Origin: Methanofervidicoccus sp. A16
GTDB taxonomy: Archaea; AGJL01; Methanococci; Methanococcales; Methanococcaceae
Assembly (NCBI RefSeq): GCF_003351865.1
Contig: NZ_CP022242.1
Coordinates: 620,001 to 684,000 of the forward strand
Direction of reading: 5' to 3'
DNA: 64,000 bases
This document shows positions 19,611 through 29,004 of the stretch, one piece after another. The notes below the pieces were generated by a model. The model was given only the letters and a program-made list of their open reading frames with translations, did no database searches and was not told the DNA's origin. A program made the position numbers and the translations under genes. Each line of letters starts with the position of its first letter. The first letter of the stretch is position 1.

Positions 19611-20306
19611 TCATCCCCTAAATTCACCTAACAAACTACCTAACCTCTCAAAATCCTCCTCCCTATGTCCCACATTTATACTAACCCTTATCCTCTCGAG
19701 ACCCTTAGGTACAGAGGGATACCTGATCCCTGGAGCGTATATCCCATTCTTAAGTAGATACTCAGAAACCTCCATAGTTCTATCTCCAAGTATTACAGGA
19801 TATATAGGTGTTAAACTATCCTCCTCAATTAGATTGTACCTCCTAAATATCCTATTTGCACTCCTTATATTCTCCTGTAACTTCTCAGTTAAATGGCCCT
19901 CCTCTATCAACTCTAAACTCTTAAGGGCTCCAGAAACCAGTGAAGGAGGTAGAGCAGTTGAGTATATGAAACTCCTTGAGGTGTTTATTAGGTACTCTAC
20001 CACCTCCTCTATTCCACATACAAAGCCCCCCAACCCCCCAAATGCCTTAGACAGGGTGCCTATCTGGATGATGTTATCTGAAGGTTTTAAGTTGAAGTGT
20101 TTCAAGGTACCTTTACCTTTGCCTAGTACTCCGGTACCGTGGGCATCGTCTACTATAACTACACCGTTGTACTCGTCTGCAATTCTCTTTATGTCCTTCA
20201 GTGGCGCAATATCCCCATCCATGGAGAAGACTCCATCTGTGATAATGAATATATTGTTGTAGTTCTTTACTTTCGCCTCTAGGGTATTTATAAAATGATA
20301 AAAGAA
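19611..20306 (-). pseudogene. bioF: 8-amino-7-oxononanoate synthase, N-terminal part missing
   Basis: BioF makes the first pimeloyl-derived intermediate of biotin. The remaining sequence matches the C-terminal part of the family: IFIITDGVFSMDGDIAPL, VIVDDAHGTG, then GTLSKAFGG with the PLP lysine, and the C-terminal domain. An intact BioF is about 375-390 residues; here the frame is open for about 231 codons. It is closed upstream by TAA at 20307-20309 with no standard start before ATG 20222. The first part (substrate- and glycine-rich region) is gone. The divergent RraA-like gene starts 26 bp beyond. It is probably a decayed gene, unless a short remnant is translated from ATG 20222. Confidence 0.8.
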
Positions 20307-20334
20307 TTAAAATAAAAAATCCCAAACGATCACC

Positions 20335-20916
20335 ATGATGATCCTAAAAGATGTCTCAGTTCCAAACCTCTCTGACGCTGGAGCGAAGGTACTTAAAGGT
20401 ATAAAACCTGTGGATAACATTCGGGGTGTGGTATTTGGAGAGGCCTTTACAGTTAAAACATCTTCAGAGGATTGGGGCACAGTTGTAAAATCTATCTCCT
20501 ACAGTAGGGGGAAAGTTATAGTTGTAGAATGTGAGGGAGAGGAGTGTGCAGTATGGGGAGGTTTAGCCTCATTAAATGCTAAGTTAAAGGGGGTTGTTGC
20601 AGTGGTGATAGATGGTTATGTAAGGGATCTGGAAGACATTAGGAGGATCAGGTTTCCAGTATTCTCAAGGGGATATACACCTAATGCTGGGAGTCCTTTA
20701 GATAGGGGAGTTATGGGAGTACCTGTGAAGTGTGGTGGCACTACTGTAAAACCTGGGGATATAGTAGTTGGAGACTGCAACGGTGTTGTGGTTATAGAGA
20801 GGGAGAGAATTGGGGAAGTGCTTGAGAGGGTTAAGGAGATTAAGAGAAAGGAAGGTAAGATAAGGGATAGGATTATGAGGGGGGTGGATCTAAGGGATAT
20901 TTTGGGATTGGAGTAA
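20335..20916 (+). CDS. RraA family protein (aldolase/decarboxylase-like)
   Basis: The 193-residue protein has the RraA / HMG-CHA aldolase fold motifs: VVIDGYVRD, FSRGYTPN, VPVKCGGTTVKPGDI and GDCNGVVVI. Members act as class II pyruvate aldolases, oxaloacetate decarboxylases or RNase E inhibitors; no RNase E is expected in this archaeon. Two ATGs stand in tandem (20335, 20338) without a GGTGA site, so it may use a very short leader. A TATA-like TTTATAAA at 20287 lies inside the bioF remnant. Confidence 0.8.
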   Translation: MMILKDVSVPNLSDAGAKVLKGIKPVDNIRGVVFGEAFTVKTSSEDWGTVVKSISYSRGKVIVVECEGEECAVWGGLASLNAKLKGVVAVVIDGYVRDLEDIRRIRFPVFSRGYTPNAGSPLDRGVMGVPVKCGGTTVKPGDIVVGDCNGVVVIERERIGEVLERVKEIKRKEGKIRDRIMRGVDLRDILGLE

Positions 20917-21072
20917 AATAATGATAATAAAAATTACCATAAAATGAGATAAAACAAAAAAATAAAAAAATTCCTAAAAAAGGTTTAACAGGAATTTATC
21001 ATACTTTTATACTTTTAAGCACTGCATAATGAAAAATAAAAAGTTAAATCCTAATATTGTAATATATAAAAG

Positions 21073-21382
21073 AACCTTAGTTCCCACCAAGTAGTGATTA
21101 AAAGAACAGTGAAAAATGATAATTATTATAATAAAAATCATAATTAAAATAATCAGTATAAAATCTATATAAATAAAACTATTAAACATTCTAGGATCTT
21201 TCCGAACCCTTAGATAAGATAGGGGATCCTATTCTGAATCCCTATATTAAAAGATATTCAAAGGATCATTTTTCTTCAATCTTCTTTTTAAATTTTTCTG
21301 TTTTTTAAACATTATTCTTTATTTTTTATTTTTATAATTATTTTTATTATTTTTTAAACTATCCTTTTGATGGGAACTAGGG
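21073..21382. mobile_element. MITE-like element, copy A
   Basis: The left end is AACCTTAGTTCCCACCAAG followed by TAGTGATTAAAAG. The right end is TTTTGATGGGAACTAGGG preceded by AAACTATCC, an imperfect inverted copy. ATAAAAG flanks both sides (to 21072 and from about 21384), consistent with a 7-bp target duplication. The interior of about 250 bp is non-coding. The ends match those at 56916-57154 in the opposite orientation. Confidence 0.6.
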
Positions 21383-21607
21383 TATAAAAGATATTAAGAT
21401 CAAAGATAAATAATCCCCCTGGGATGTTATAAGATACTATATATCAAAGAATAATAATGATAATTATGAAAATAATAAGAATAAAAAATAAATGAAAATA
21501 TTCAAAAAAACAAAAAACTTATATCATCTTAGATTACAATTCCCTGATACATAAAAATAAAAAAGGATTTAAGGAGAACGATCCTCTATATAAATCCTCT
21601 ATCTTAT

Positions 21608-21626
21608 CTTGGTGGGGAGTAAGGTT
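21608..21626. repeat. Solo element end
   Basis: CTTGGTGGGGAGTAAGGTT is the reverse complement of the left end of copy A with two differences in 19 bases. Confidence 0.55.
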
Positions 21627-21710
21627 TATTTTTTTATTTATATCTTCCCAGCATTTTACATTATTGTTGTTATTACTCTTAAGATTTTTATTATTATTTT
21701 TATTATTCTT

Positions 21711-21740
21711 CTAATCACTCTCTTGATGAAAACTGAGATA
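21711..21740. repeat. Solo element end, right type
   Basis: The reverse complement reads TATCTCAGTTTTCATCAAGA and continues into AATAATAAAAATAATAATAA. It aligns with the right ends at 21356-21384 and 56916-56947. Confidence 0.45.
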
Positions 21741-21782
21741 AAAAAGTTAAATATAAATCCACCATTGAGACTATTTTTTTTA

Positions 21783-23657
21783 TTAACACTTATATATTAC
21801 CTCCCCACAGTTTGAAGGTTTTTTAAAGGGCAGATCTACTCTCTTCAAGGTTTCAATAAATCTCATAACATCTTCATCCTCTAACTTCTCAGATCTAATA
21901 AGAAAATCATAATGCTCCTCACCTATAGGTATAAACCTCAAGTTATACTGCTTAGCAACAGTTTCAATACCTACCCCTATATCTGCCCTACCTGTGGCAA
22001 CTGCCATTCCAACTGCAGAGTGGGTTTTCGCCTCTATGTTATAACCTTTTATTTTACTCCTATCAATGCCTCTCTCCTTTAGAAATTTATCAAAGAGTAT
22101 CCTTGTACCTGAGCCCTTATTCCTGTTTATAAATTTATATTTATCAATGTTTTCTAAGATATCCTCCAAGGTTTCTAATGGGAGATCCCTTCTAACTATA
22201 AAACCCTGTCTCCTTATATACCCTCTAACAAGTACTGCATCTTTAACATTATATCTCTCTAAGAAGGGGATATTGTACTCCCCATTCTCCCCAAGTAAAT
22301 GTATCCCTGCAATATCTCCCTCACCTCTCTTTATAGACAACAACCCACCTATGGAACCTACGTTGATAGTCTTTGCATAGATGTTACCCTCCCTAAGTAT
22401 AATATCCACACCTATACAGTGACTACCTACTATACTAAGTCCAAACTTTATATTCCCAAAGAGACATACCTCAACAGGCTCGTCCTCCAGTATCTCCTTA
22501 CTCTCCTCTATAACAACGTACCCATCACTGTAAGTTAGGGAGGTAATAGCACCACTACCCTTGAGAATAGGATAAACAGTGTATCCCTCACTACCTCTAA
22601 CTACAGATACAGGTAGATACTCCACCCTCCCCTTTGCAGACATATATCTAAGTGGGAAGTGTCCCCTTATACTCCTCTCCTCCCCTCCAAAGAGTACGTT
22701 AAACACTGTTAAACAGGATGTAGGATAACCTGGAAGTCCTAGAATTAACTTAGGAGTACCATCCCTTCCAGGCACAGTGCCTATTACAGTTGGCTTCCCA
22801 GGTTTTATCTTCATCCCATGGATGTGTATCTCCCCTCCAAGTTTCTCTATTACCTTGGCAGTTAGATCTCCCCTTCCAGCAGAGGTGCCACCACTTAGGA
22901 TCACTATATCGTTGTTATCCTCTATAGTTCTCTTAACAGTTCTTATAAGATCCTCCTCTCTATCCCTTACAATGCCGTAGAATTTGAAATCCCAGCCCCT
23001 CTCCCTTATGGAGGCTGCCAAGGTGTAGGTATTGACGTCGTATATCTTGTAATCCTCCAGAGGTTTTCCAGGATCTATTAACTCATCTCCAGTGGATATC
23101 AACGCTACTCTCAACCTCCTCTTAACCTTTACCCTCCTCCTCCCTATAGCCGCCAATGCTCCAATATCCCTTGGAGACAGTAATGTGCCCCTCCTCAACA
23201 CAAGTTCTCCAGCCATGATGTCGCTACCACAGTACTGTATATTCTCATGGGGTGCAACGCCCTGATATATCTTTACACTGTCTCCATCCCTCTCTGTATA
23301 CTCCACCATAACTACAGCATCACAGCCCTTAGGTATAGGTGCCCCAGTTGCTATCTCCACAGCCTCCCCACTTTTAACCTCAATATTTGGAGAGTCTCCG
23401 GCCCTTATACTCCCAACAACCTTAAGTATCACTGGATTGTCTTCATCAGCCAGATAGGTATCCTCAGATCTAACAGCATAACCATCCATAAGTGCCCTAT
23501 CAAAAGGAGGTACGTCCATCTCTGCAACAACATCCTCTGCCAGTACTCTATTTACAGATTCGAATAGATCTACCTCTTCCCATCCTATTTTCTCCAAGAA
23601 TTTTTTTATTATTTCCTTTCCCTCCTCTATAGTTGAGAGTTTTAAAAACCTCTTAAT
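21783..23657 (-). CDS. moeA: Molybdopterin molybdenumtransferase MoeA fused to a periplasmic-binding-like domain
   Basis: MoeA inserts molybdate or tungstate into molybdopterin. Residues about 20-400 are Moe[23 protein letters not shown] and [12 protein letters not shown]. The last 200 residues are a PBP-like domain ([29 protein letters not shown]), a known archaeal fusion thought to bind the oxyanion. An in-frame TTG at 23597 would cut off the normal start of helix 1. Upstream the frame reads [19 protein letters not shown], as MoeA proteins begin, behind AGGGGGAT. The only codons available there are ATT at 23657 and 23660. An ATT start is therefore proposed; TTG 23597 is the fallback. Confidence 0.85.
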   Translation of the reverse strand: MKRFLKLSTIEEGKEIIKKFLEKIGWEEVDLFESVNRVLAEDVVAEMDVPPFDRALMDGYAVRSEDTYLADEDNPVILKVVGSIRAGDSPNIEVKSGEAVEIATGAPIPKGCDAVVMVEYTERDGDSVKIYQGVAPHENIQYCGSDIMAGELVLRRGTLLSPRDIGALAAIGRRRVKVKRRLRVALISTGDELIDPGKPLEDYKIYDVNTYTLAASIRERGWDFKFYGIVRDREEDLIRTVKRTIEDNNDIVILSGGTSAGRGDLTAKVIEKLGGEIHIHGMKIKPGKPTVIGTVPGRDGTPKLILGLPGYPTSCLTVFNVLFGGEERSIRGHFPLRYMSAKGRVEYLPVSVVRGSEGYTVYPILKGSGAITSLTYSDGYVVIEESKEILEDEPVEVCLFGNIKFGLSIVGSHCIGVDIILREGNIYAKTINVGSIGGLLSIKRGEGDIAGIHLLGENGEYNIPFLERYNVKDAVLVRGYIRRQGFIVRRDLPLETLEDILENIDKYKFINRNKGSGTRILFDKFLKERGIDRSKIKGYNIEAKTHSAVGMAVATGRADIGVGIETVAKQYNLRFIPIGEEHYDFLIRSEKLEDEDVMRFIETLKRVDLPFKKPSNCGEVIYKC

Positions 23658-23681
23658 AATATCCCCCTGAGGTAGTTATAA

Positions 23682-23708
23682 AAGATTTTATTTCGGAGAT
23701 AAAATCTT
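23682..23708. repeat. Perfect inverted repeat upstream of moeA
   Basis: AAGATTTTAT and ATAAAATCTT are perfect 10-bp arms around a 7-base loop. It lies 25-50 bp before the proposed moeA start and overlaps or adjoins a TATA-like TTTTATAA on the minus strand. It could be an operator or a leader hairpin. Confidence 0.5.
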
Positions 23709-24138
23709 ATTTCAATTATTGTACATTATTATATTACTTGTAATTTATAGTTTAAAATTATGGTAATTAAAAAAATGTAAAATAAGGATAACAACCTAAA
23801 AATCAGAAAATAGATATCTCCATAAAAATACCTAAAAAGAGTAGTTCTTGTAAAGGTGTGAATTTCACAATTTATCTCTTGAAATACTCTAAAACACTGG
23901 AAAAAGGTTATTTGGATGCCTACTGGGTATTATTTTTAAAAGTTCTATTTTTTTATTTTTTATTCACTAATTCATATAATATTTTTCATCGAGATTCACA
24001 GGATTACCTTTTAGTATAGATGGTTTTTATTTAAAACTATAAAAATACTAAAAATTGATGAATCTGAAGAATATTATACTAAACTTTTATATAACTATTA
24101 TTTTTTATTCAAAAAGAGATATTAAGAGGGGTGAATAT
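23709..24138. other. Intergenic region before ilvE
   Basis: No gene is seen. At 23878-23907 lies TCTTGAAATACTCTAAAACA, one instance of a core motif also found near 57523, 60618 and (inverted) 51056. An AT-rich promoter for ilvE is likely near 24020-24050. Confidence 0.5.
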
Positions 24139-25002
24139 ATGAAGGTGTATTTAAATGGTAAGTTTGTAGATAAAGAGGATGCTAAGATATCTATCTACGA
24201 TCATGGTCTTCTCTATGGAGATGGTGTATTTGAAGGTATAAGGGCGTACGATGGGGTTATCTTTAAATTAAGGGAGCATATAGATAGGCTCTACGACTCT
24301 GCGAGGTCTATTCTTTTAGAGATACCTCTCTCTAAGGAAGAAATGGAGAGAGTGGTGGTTGAGACTGTAAGAGTAAACAACTTGAGGGATGCCTATATTA
24401 GACTGGTGGTTACTCGAGGGATTGGTGATTTAGGATTAGACCCTAGAAAGTGTTCTAATCCAACTGTATTCTGTATAGCGGAACCTATGAACCCCCTACT
24501 TGGAGAGAGTGGTATAAGGGTTATAACATCCTCAATTAGAAGACTACCTGTAGATGTACTAAACCCTGCTGTAAAATCCCTAAATTATCTAAATAGTATT
24601 CTGGCAAAAATTCAGGCGAACTATGCAGGGGTTGACGAGGCTTTCCTACTGGACAGTGAGGGGTATGTGGTAGAGGGAACTGGAGATAACATATTTGTAG
24701 TAAAAAATGGTATTATAAAAACTCCTCCAGTGGCATCTAGTATACTTAGAGGTATCACAAGGGATACAGTTATAGATATAGCGAGGGAGTTGGGCTATAC
24801 AGTTGTGGAGGAAAGACTTACCCTCCACGAGTTATACGTTGCAGATGAGGTGTTTATAACAGGCACCGCTGCAGAGGTAGTACCTGTCGTAGAGATAGAT
24901 GGAAGGGTAATTAACAACGGTAAAACAGGGAAGATAACAAGAAGGTTAAAGGAGGAATTTGATAGAGTAAAAAGGATTTTGGGTACAAGAGTGTACGATT
25001 AA
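24139..25002 (+). CDS. ilvE: Branched-chain amino acid aminotransferase
   Basis: This is a fold-type IV PLP aminotransferase for the last step of Val, Leu and Ile synthesis. [20 protein letters not shown] starts the protein. [17 protein letters not shown] carries the substrate-loop residues, and [13 protein letters not shown] holds the PLP lysine. E-G-T-G-D-N-I-F and F-I-T-G-T-A-A-E follow. An upstream in-frame ATG at 24055 adds a non-family extension; GGGGTGAATAT before 24139 decides the start. It has 287 residues, as expected. Confidence 0.92.
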   Translation: MKVYLNGKFVDKEDAKISIYDHGLLYGDGVFEGIRAYDGVIFKLREHIDRLYDSARSILLEIPLSKEEMERVVVETVRVNNLRDAYIRLVVTRGIGDLGLDPRKCSNPTVFCIAEPMNPLLGESGIRVITSSIRRLPVDVLNPAVKSLNYLNSILAKIQANYAGVDEAFLLDSEGYVVEGTGDNIFVVKNGIIKTPPVASSILRGITRDTVIDIARELGYTVVEERLTLHELYVADEVFITGTAAEVVPVVEIDGRVINNGKTGKITRRLKEEFDRVKRILGTRVYD

Positions 25003-25277
25003 AAGACCCTCATATAGAAAAGATATACCCATAACATCATTAGGATCAGTATTAGGACAGAGAGAATGACTAATGTAGGTGAATTCCCGACAACGATAGG
25101 AATGGGACCGATCATAATAATACCTGAAAAAGAAACTTCACTTTCCTCCTTTTTATCTATCCTATCATCTATCTTATCTTTATTTTGAATCCCATATGTG
25201 ATAACTCCAAAGGATACTAAGAAAAAACCGATAAATATTAGAAATATGCCAAGATGTATAAGGAGTAGTCTATCCAT
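24999..25277 (-). CDS. Small membrane protein, TIGR00304/DUF131 family
   Basis: This 92-residue protein has three hydrophobic segments: residues about 5-28, 48-62 ([13 protein letters not shown]) and 66-90. The G[10 protein letters not shown] motif marks this archaeal family of unknown function. The charged loop near residues 32-46 ([13 protein letters not shown]) is probably exposed. Its stop overlaps the ilvE stop by 4 bp in a convergent arrangement. Confidence 0.7.
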   Translation of the reverse strand: MDRLLLIHLGIFLIFIGFFLVSFGVITYGIQNKDKIDDRIDKKEESEVSFSGIIMIGPIPIVVGNSPTLVILSVLILILMMLWVYLFYMRVF

Positions 25278-25366
25278 AATAATCCCTTTTTTGATTATTT
25301 AAATAAAAGATTAGTTTAAAAGTAGATAAATCTTATATGTTGGGTATTTTTTATTTTAATTTTTAT

Positions 25367-25393
25367 ACCTTTAGTTCTCATTAAAAAGTCTAT
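25367..25393. repeat. Solo element end, degenerate
   Basis: ACCTTTAGTTCTCATTAAAA followed by A/T-rich AATAATAATAAAAATAATAA resembles the ends of the intergenic elements. No partner end was found before thpR. Confidence 0.35.
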
Positions 25394-25488
25394 CTTGATA
25401 AAATAAATAATAATAAAAATAATAAAAAATTTTTTAAAATAATTTAAAATTAATTAGATAAAAAATAATGATTAAAGAAATAAACTTA

Positions 25489-26010
25489 TTAAAAATCCCA
25501 TCTCTCAAGTACCTCATATATTGGCCCACTCCTTGTTAAGGTACTTTTCATCAACACTATACTATCTACATAGAGAGTCCCTAGATCTATATCTCTATAT
25601 TTTTCTATCCTCTCTTTAAGGAGTTTCCTATCTTTAAGAAACTTCACCCTCCCTATGGTTATATGTGGCACGTACTCCCTCTCCCTTTTAAAGTTCAGAT
25701 CTTGAAGTCTTTTATCTACCTCCTCAAAGAGAGGTACAAGGTTAGATGCACCTACCCAGATAACCCTTATATAGTTCTCGCTGGGAAACACTCCTAAACC
25801 CTTTATACGACTCTCAACAGGTTCTAAGGATAGATCCATACTCTTAATATCTTCTACAGTTTTCTCCTCTATCTCTCCAAGAAATTTAACTGTAATATGG
25901 AGATTCTCCTTCTCAACTAATTTGATACCATCTATCTTGAAGTTTCTTTTTAAATCCTCCAGTCCCTCAACTATCTCATCACTTAACTCAATAGCCAGGA
26001 AGCACCTCAT
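25489..26010 (-). CDS. thpR: RNA 2',3'-cyclic phosphodiesterase (LigT/ThpR family)
   Basis: This 2H phosphoesterase opens RNA 2',3'-cyclic phosphate ends. Two H-x-T/S-h motifs are present: NLHITVKFLG near residue 38 and VPHITIGRVK near residue 120. The protein starts MRCFLAIELSDEI and has 173 residues. It is the last gene of the apgM-purB-trm112-thpR operon, 4 bp after the Trm112-like stop. Archaeal members can also ligate tRNA halves in vitro. Confidence 0.9.
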   Translation of the reverse strand: MRCFLAIELSDEIVEGLEDLKRNFKIDGIKLVEKENLHITVKFLGEIEEKTVEDIKSMDLSLEPVESRIKGLGVFPSENYIRVIWVGASNLVPLFEEVDKRLQDLNFKREREYVPHITIGRVKFLKDRKLLKERIEKYRDIDLGTLYVDSIVLMKSTLTRSGPIYEVLERWDF

Positions 26011-26014
26011 AGTT

Positions 26015-26176
26015 TCACTTTCTTAGTAATATAGGTATATCATCTACTATAGGATATTCCTCCTTACATCTTTTACATAGAAGTTTATATCCCTTATACC
26101 TCTCCTCCACAAGTTCCAACTCTCCTCCACAGGATGGACACTGGAGTATATCTAAGTACTTCCTTACCCAGGTCAT
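26015..26176 (-). CDS. Trm112-like zinc-binding protein
   Basis: This 53-residue gene reads MTWVRKYLDILQCPSCGGEL, with a second pair LLCKRCKEEYPI and the end I-P-I-L-L-R-K. It matches the Trm112/UPF0434 family. In eukaryotes and some archaea Trm112 activates rRNA, tRNA and translation-factor methyltransferases. The start ATG overlaps the purB stop as ATGA (26173-26176), which implies coupled translation. No methyltransferase partner lies beside it. Confidence 0.85.
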   Translation of the reverse strand: MTWVRKYLDILQCPSCGGELELVEERYKGYKLLCKRCKEEYPIVDDIPILLRK

Positions 26177-27516
26177 CTCTTCAACTCCCTTATAACGTTA
26201 TCCACGATCTCTGGGGCTAGTCCTATATAGGTGGAGTAATCAAATAACTCCTCCAACTCCTCCTCACTGAGATACTTCATAACCTCATCGTCTTCCCTTA
26301 GAACATCCTTCAAATGTCTATCCTCCTCGTATGCCCTCATGGCACATCTTCTTACTACCTCGTGGGCTCTCTGTCTTCCCATGCCCTTTTTAGCAAGGGT
26401 TATCATTACCCTCTCAGCCATTATAAGTCCCTTTGTCAGTTCCAAGTTTTTCTTTACATTCTCCTTATTTACCTTCAACTTCCTAATACCCTTTATACAT
26501 AAATTTAATATGTGATCCAAGAGTACACAGGATTCTGGGAAGAGACACCTCTCTGCAGAGGAGTTTGTCAGATCCCTCTCCTCCCATAGAGGAATGTTGT
26601 CAAATTCTGCAAGGGCATTTGCCTTGATTACTCTTGAGAGGCCACAGATCTGTTCGAAGGTTATTGGGTTTCTCTTATGGGGCATTGTGGAACTTCCAAC
26701 CTGTTTCGTAGGATCGAACTCCTCCTCCAACTCTCCAATCTCCGTCCTCTGCATGTTTCTAACAGTTACCCCTATCTTGTTTAGGGTCTGGGCAATAAGG
26801 GCAAGAAGGGCCAGAAACTCCCCATGTCTATCCCTCTGGATAACCTGGTTGGAGATAAGAACTGGTGTCAATCCTAAGATCTCCCCTACCCTCTTATGTA
26901 CCTCCATACCCTTCTCCCCAAGTGCTGCCATGGTACCTACAGCCCCAGTAACCATGGAGACACAGAGTCTCTCTCTACACTCCTTAAGTCTGTCTATATG
27001 CCTCTGGATCTCAGATGCCCAGAGGGCGAACCTCATACCGTAGGTTGTAGGGATGGCATGTTGTCCATGGGTTCTTCCGATACAGACGGTGTATTTATGC
27101 TCCTCTGCCTTCTTAAGTAGTTCCTCCTTTAACTCCTCCAACTTTCTAAGTAGAATGTCTATAGTTTCCTTGAACTGTAGGGACTGGGCAGTATCTACTA
27201 TGTCGTTGGAGGTTACACCAAAGTGGATGTACTCTCCAGCATCCCCCTCACACACCTCTGCAAGAGCCTTCACCATAGCCATAACGTCATGTCTTATCTC
27301 CCTCTCGATCTCCTTAACCCTCTCTAACTTCACGTACTTTGTAGAAGCCTTCCTACAGATCTCCATCGCAGCCTCCTTAGGTATAATACCAAGTTCCCCC
27401 TGAGCCTTTGCAATGGCACCCTCTACCTCAAGCATCTTCTGTAGTTTATTCTCCTCGTCCCAGATCCTCTTCATCTCCTCGGAACCGTATCTGTAGTCTA
27501 TAGGATGCACTGCCAT
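26173..27516 (-). CDS. purB: Adenylosuccinate lyase
   Basis: PurB cleaves SAICAR and adenylosuccinate in purine synthesis. It begins MAVHPIDYRYGSEEMKRIW. It has TSNDIVDTAQ, the G-R-T-H-G-Q-H motif with the catalytic His, and the signature GSSTMPHKRNP with the catalytic Ser loop. The frame is open to 27537, but GGGGGTATTAAAT precedes ATG 27516. It has 447 residues. It lies 13 bp after apgM. Confidence 0.95.
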   Translation of the reverse strand: MAVHPIDYRYGSEEMKRIWDEENKLQKMLEVEGAIAKAQGELGIIPKEAAMEICRKASTKYVKLERVKEIEREIRHDVMAMVKALAEVCEGDAGEYIHFGVTSNDIVDTAQSLQFKETIDILLRKLEELKEELLKKAEEHKYTVCIGRTHGQHAIPTTYGMRFALWASEIQRHIDRLKECRERLCVSMVTGAVGTMAALGEKGMEVHKRVGEILGLTPVLISNQVIQRDRHGEFLALLALIAQTLNKIGVTVRNMQRTEIGELEEEFDPTKQVGSSTMPHKRNPITFEQICGLSRVIKANALAEFDNIPLWEERDLTNSSAERCLFPESCVLLDHILNLCIKGIRKLKVNKENVKKNLELTKGLIMAERVMITLAKKGMGRQRAHEVVRRCAMRAYEEDRHLKDVLREDDEVMKYLSEEELEELFDYSTYIGLAPEIVDNVIRELKR

Positions 27517-27529
27517 ATTTAATACCCCC

Positions 27530-28750
27530 TTAAGCACCGTACTTTTCAGATCTATTTATAAGATCTAGGAGTATAGGCATAATGTACTTACCCCTTATCC
27601 AGGATAAACCCCCCTTGTAGGTAGAAAATTCATCAAATCTATCTACATCGTCTGTCCTAACACCTTTACCCCATATCACTATAGGGACAGGATCTGCAGA
27701 GTGATCCCTAACCTCTATGGGAGAACTGTGATCCCCAGTTACTACAATATAAACCTCCTCCCTATCTACGTTATCCAGTATATACTCTAACATCCTATCT
27801 ATGTTCTCAAGTACCTTTACCTTCGTCTCGTAGTCTCCATCATGGGACGCCTCATCTGCACCTTTTACATTAACCATTATAAAGTCGTAATTCTTAATAT
27901 TCTCTACAACAGCCTTAGCCTTGCCCATGTAGTTTGTAGAGGGAGTACCTGTAGCACCCTCCACAGGTATAAAGTCTAACCCTACCATCTTCCCTATACC
28001 CTTTATCAACCCAGTACCTGCAATACAGGCACCCCTTAACTTGTACCTCTCATAAAATGGCTCTATATAAGGTACCACCCCTCCCCCTCTCGGTAGGATA
28101 ATATTTCCAGGAGGTAATCCCTTTCTCCTCCTCTCCTCATTTACTGGGTGATTGTTCAACCTTTCATAGGAGATCTTTATCAGTTTATTGAGAACATCTG
28201 CAGTCCTTCTTGCCTCCTGAGAACTATCCAAGGGCTTAACCTCAGGTACCTTAACACCTTCTTTATGAGGATCTCCATCTGAAACCTTATCACTTAACCC
28301 CTCTCCCCTTAGAACAAGTGCAGCCCTATAACCTCCAGATTCCTTAAATATCACCTTAACCCCATCTATCTCCAGCCCATCTATAACCTTCTCAAGTTCC
28401 TTAGTTTCCCTTATCCTCCCTGCCCTCCTATCTAAAACCTTGAAGTTCTCATCTACAGTGGCAAAGTTACACCTAAATGCAACATCTCCCGGTTTCACCT
28501 CTATACCTACACCTGCAGCCTCAAATGGGCCCCTTCCAGTGTAATATTTATATGGATCGTATCCAAGGATGGCCAAGTGGGCGGTATCACTTCCAGGCCT
28601 CACCCCTATATCTATGGCACTCATTATTCCACAGATACCTTCTTTCGCCATCCTATCTAAGGTTGGAGTATTTGCCTCCTTTAAAGGTGTATTTCCCTTG
28701 GAGTTTGGTCTATCTCCCAATCCATCGATAATAAAGAGTATTATTTTCAC
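27530..28750 (-). CDS. apgM: 2,3-bisphosphoglycerate-independent phosphoglycerate mutase, archaeal type
   Basis: ApgM is a metal-dependent mutase of the alkaline phosphatase superfamily that interconverts 3- and 2-phosphoglycerate in gluconeogenesis. [14 protein letters not shown] starts the enzyme, [14 protein letters not shown] holds the nucleophile, and V-T-G-D-H-S-S-P with H-S-A-D-P-V-P bind metals. A GTG at 28750 after GGTGAT is preferred to ATG 28795, whose extension is not family-like. It has 406 residues and is first in a four-gene operon. Confidence 0.92.
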   Translation of the reverse strand: MKIILFIIDGLGDRPNSKGNTPLKEANTPTLDRMAKEGICGIMSAIDIGVRPGSDTAHLAILGYDPYKYYTGRGPFEAAGVGIEVKPGDVAFRCNFATVDENFKVLDRRAGRIRETKELEKVIDGLEIDGVKVIFKESGGYRAALVLRGEGLSDKVSDGDPHKEGVKVPEVKPLDSSQEARRTADVLNKLIKISYERLNNHPVNEERRRKGLPPGNIILPRGGGVVPYIEPFYERYKLRGACIAGTGLIKGIGKMVGLDFIPVEGATGTPSTNYMGKAKAVVENIKNYDFIMVNVKGADEASHDGDYETKVKVLENIDRMLEYILDNVDREEVYIVVTGDHSSPIEVRDHSADPVPIVIWGKGVRTDDVDRFDEFSTYKGGLSWIRGKYIMPILLDLINRSEKYGA

Positions 28751-29004
28751 AGATATCACCAAAAGGTTGTAAATTACAGGATAATAAAGTTTCACTATTT
28801 TTAATATTTATAAGTTGATATAAATTTATTAACAACACCATACACGACCATCTTAATTCTTATTTTCTTATTTAAATATTAATTTAAAAAATTATAATAA
28901 AAATTTTTAATTAAATTAATCAATAAAAATAATATGAAGTTGTTAAAAGTTTTTTATATTTTAAAACTTCCTTATTTTTATAAATAAAAGTTTAATGGTG
29001 AACT

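Larger units (their letters stand above)
20917..21782. other. Intergenic region with nested repeat elements
   Basis: These 866 bp hold no convincing gene; the short open frames are A/T-run artefacts. They contain one complete inverted-end element (21073-21382) and two further element ends at 21608-21626 and 21711-21740. Confidence 0.7.

Noticed and set aside
20113-20325. 70-residue frame with a good GGTGAT site and TTG start upstream of the bioF remnant
   Set aside because: The frame runs through conserved BioF coding sequence in another phase and its product is not protein-like; the GGTGAT may be a leftover or chance.
21007-21189. 60-residue hydrophobic open frame
   Set aside because: It is made of A/T runs inside a repeat element, with no ribosome binding site.
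21609-21815. 68-residue hydrophobic open frame
   Set aside because: It spans two element ends and the moeA stop; its codons follow T-rich runs.
23682-23708. Intrinsic terminator
   Set aside because: No gene ends just upstream on either strand, so an operator or leader hairpin is more likely.
26594-27043. 149-residue open frame on the plus strand inside purB
   Set aside because: It is antisense to a clear adenylosuccinate lyase, Ser/Pro/Leu-rich as expected for a shadow frame, with no ribosome binding site or family resemblance.
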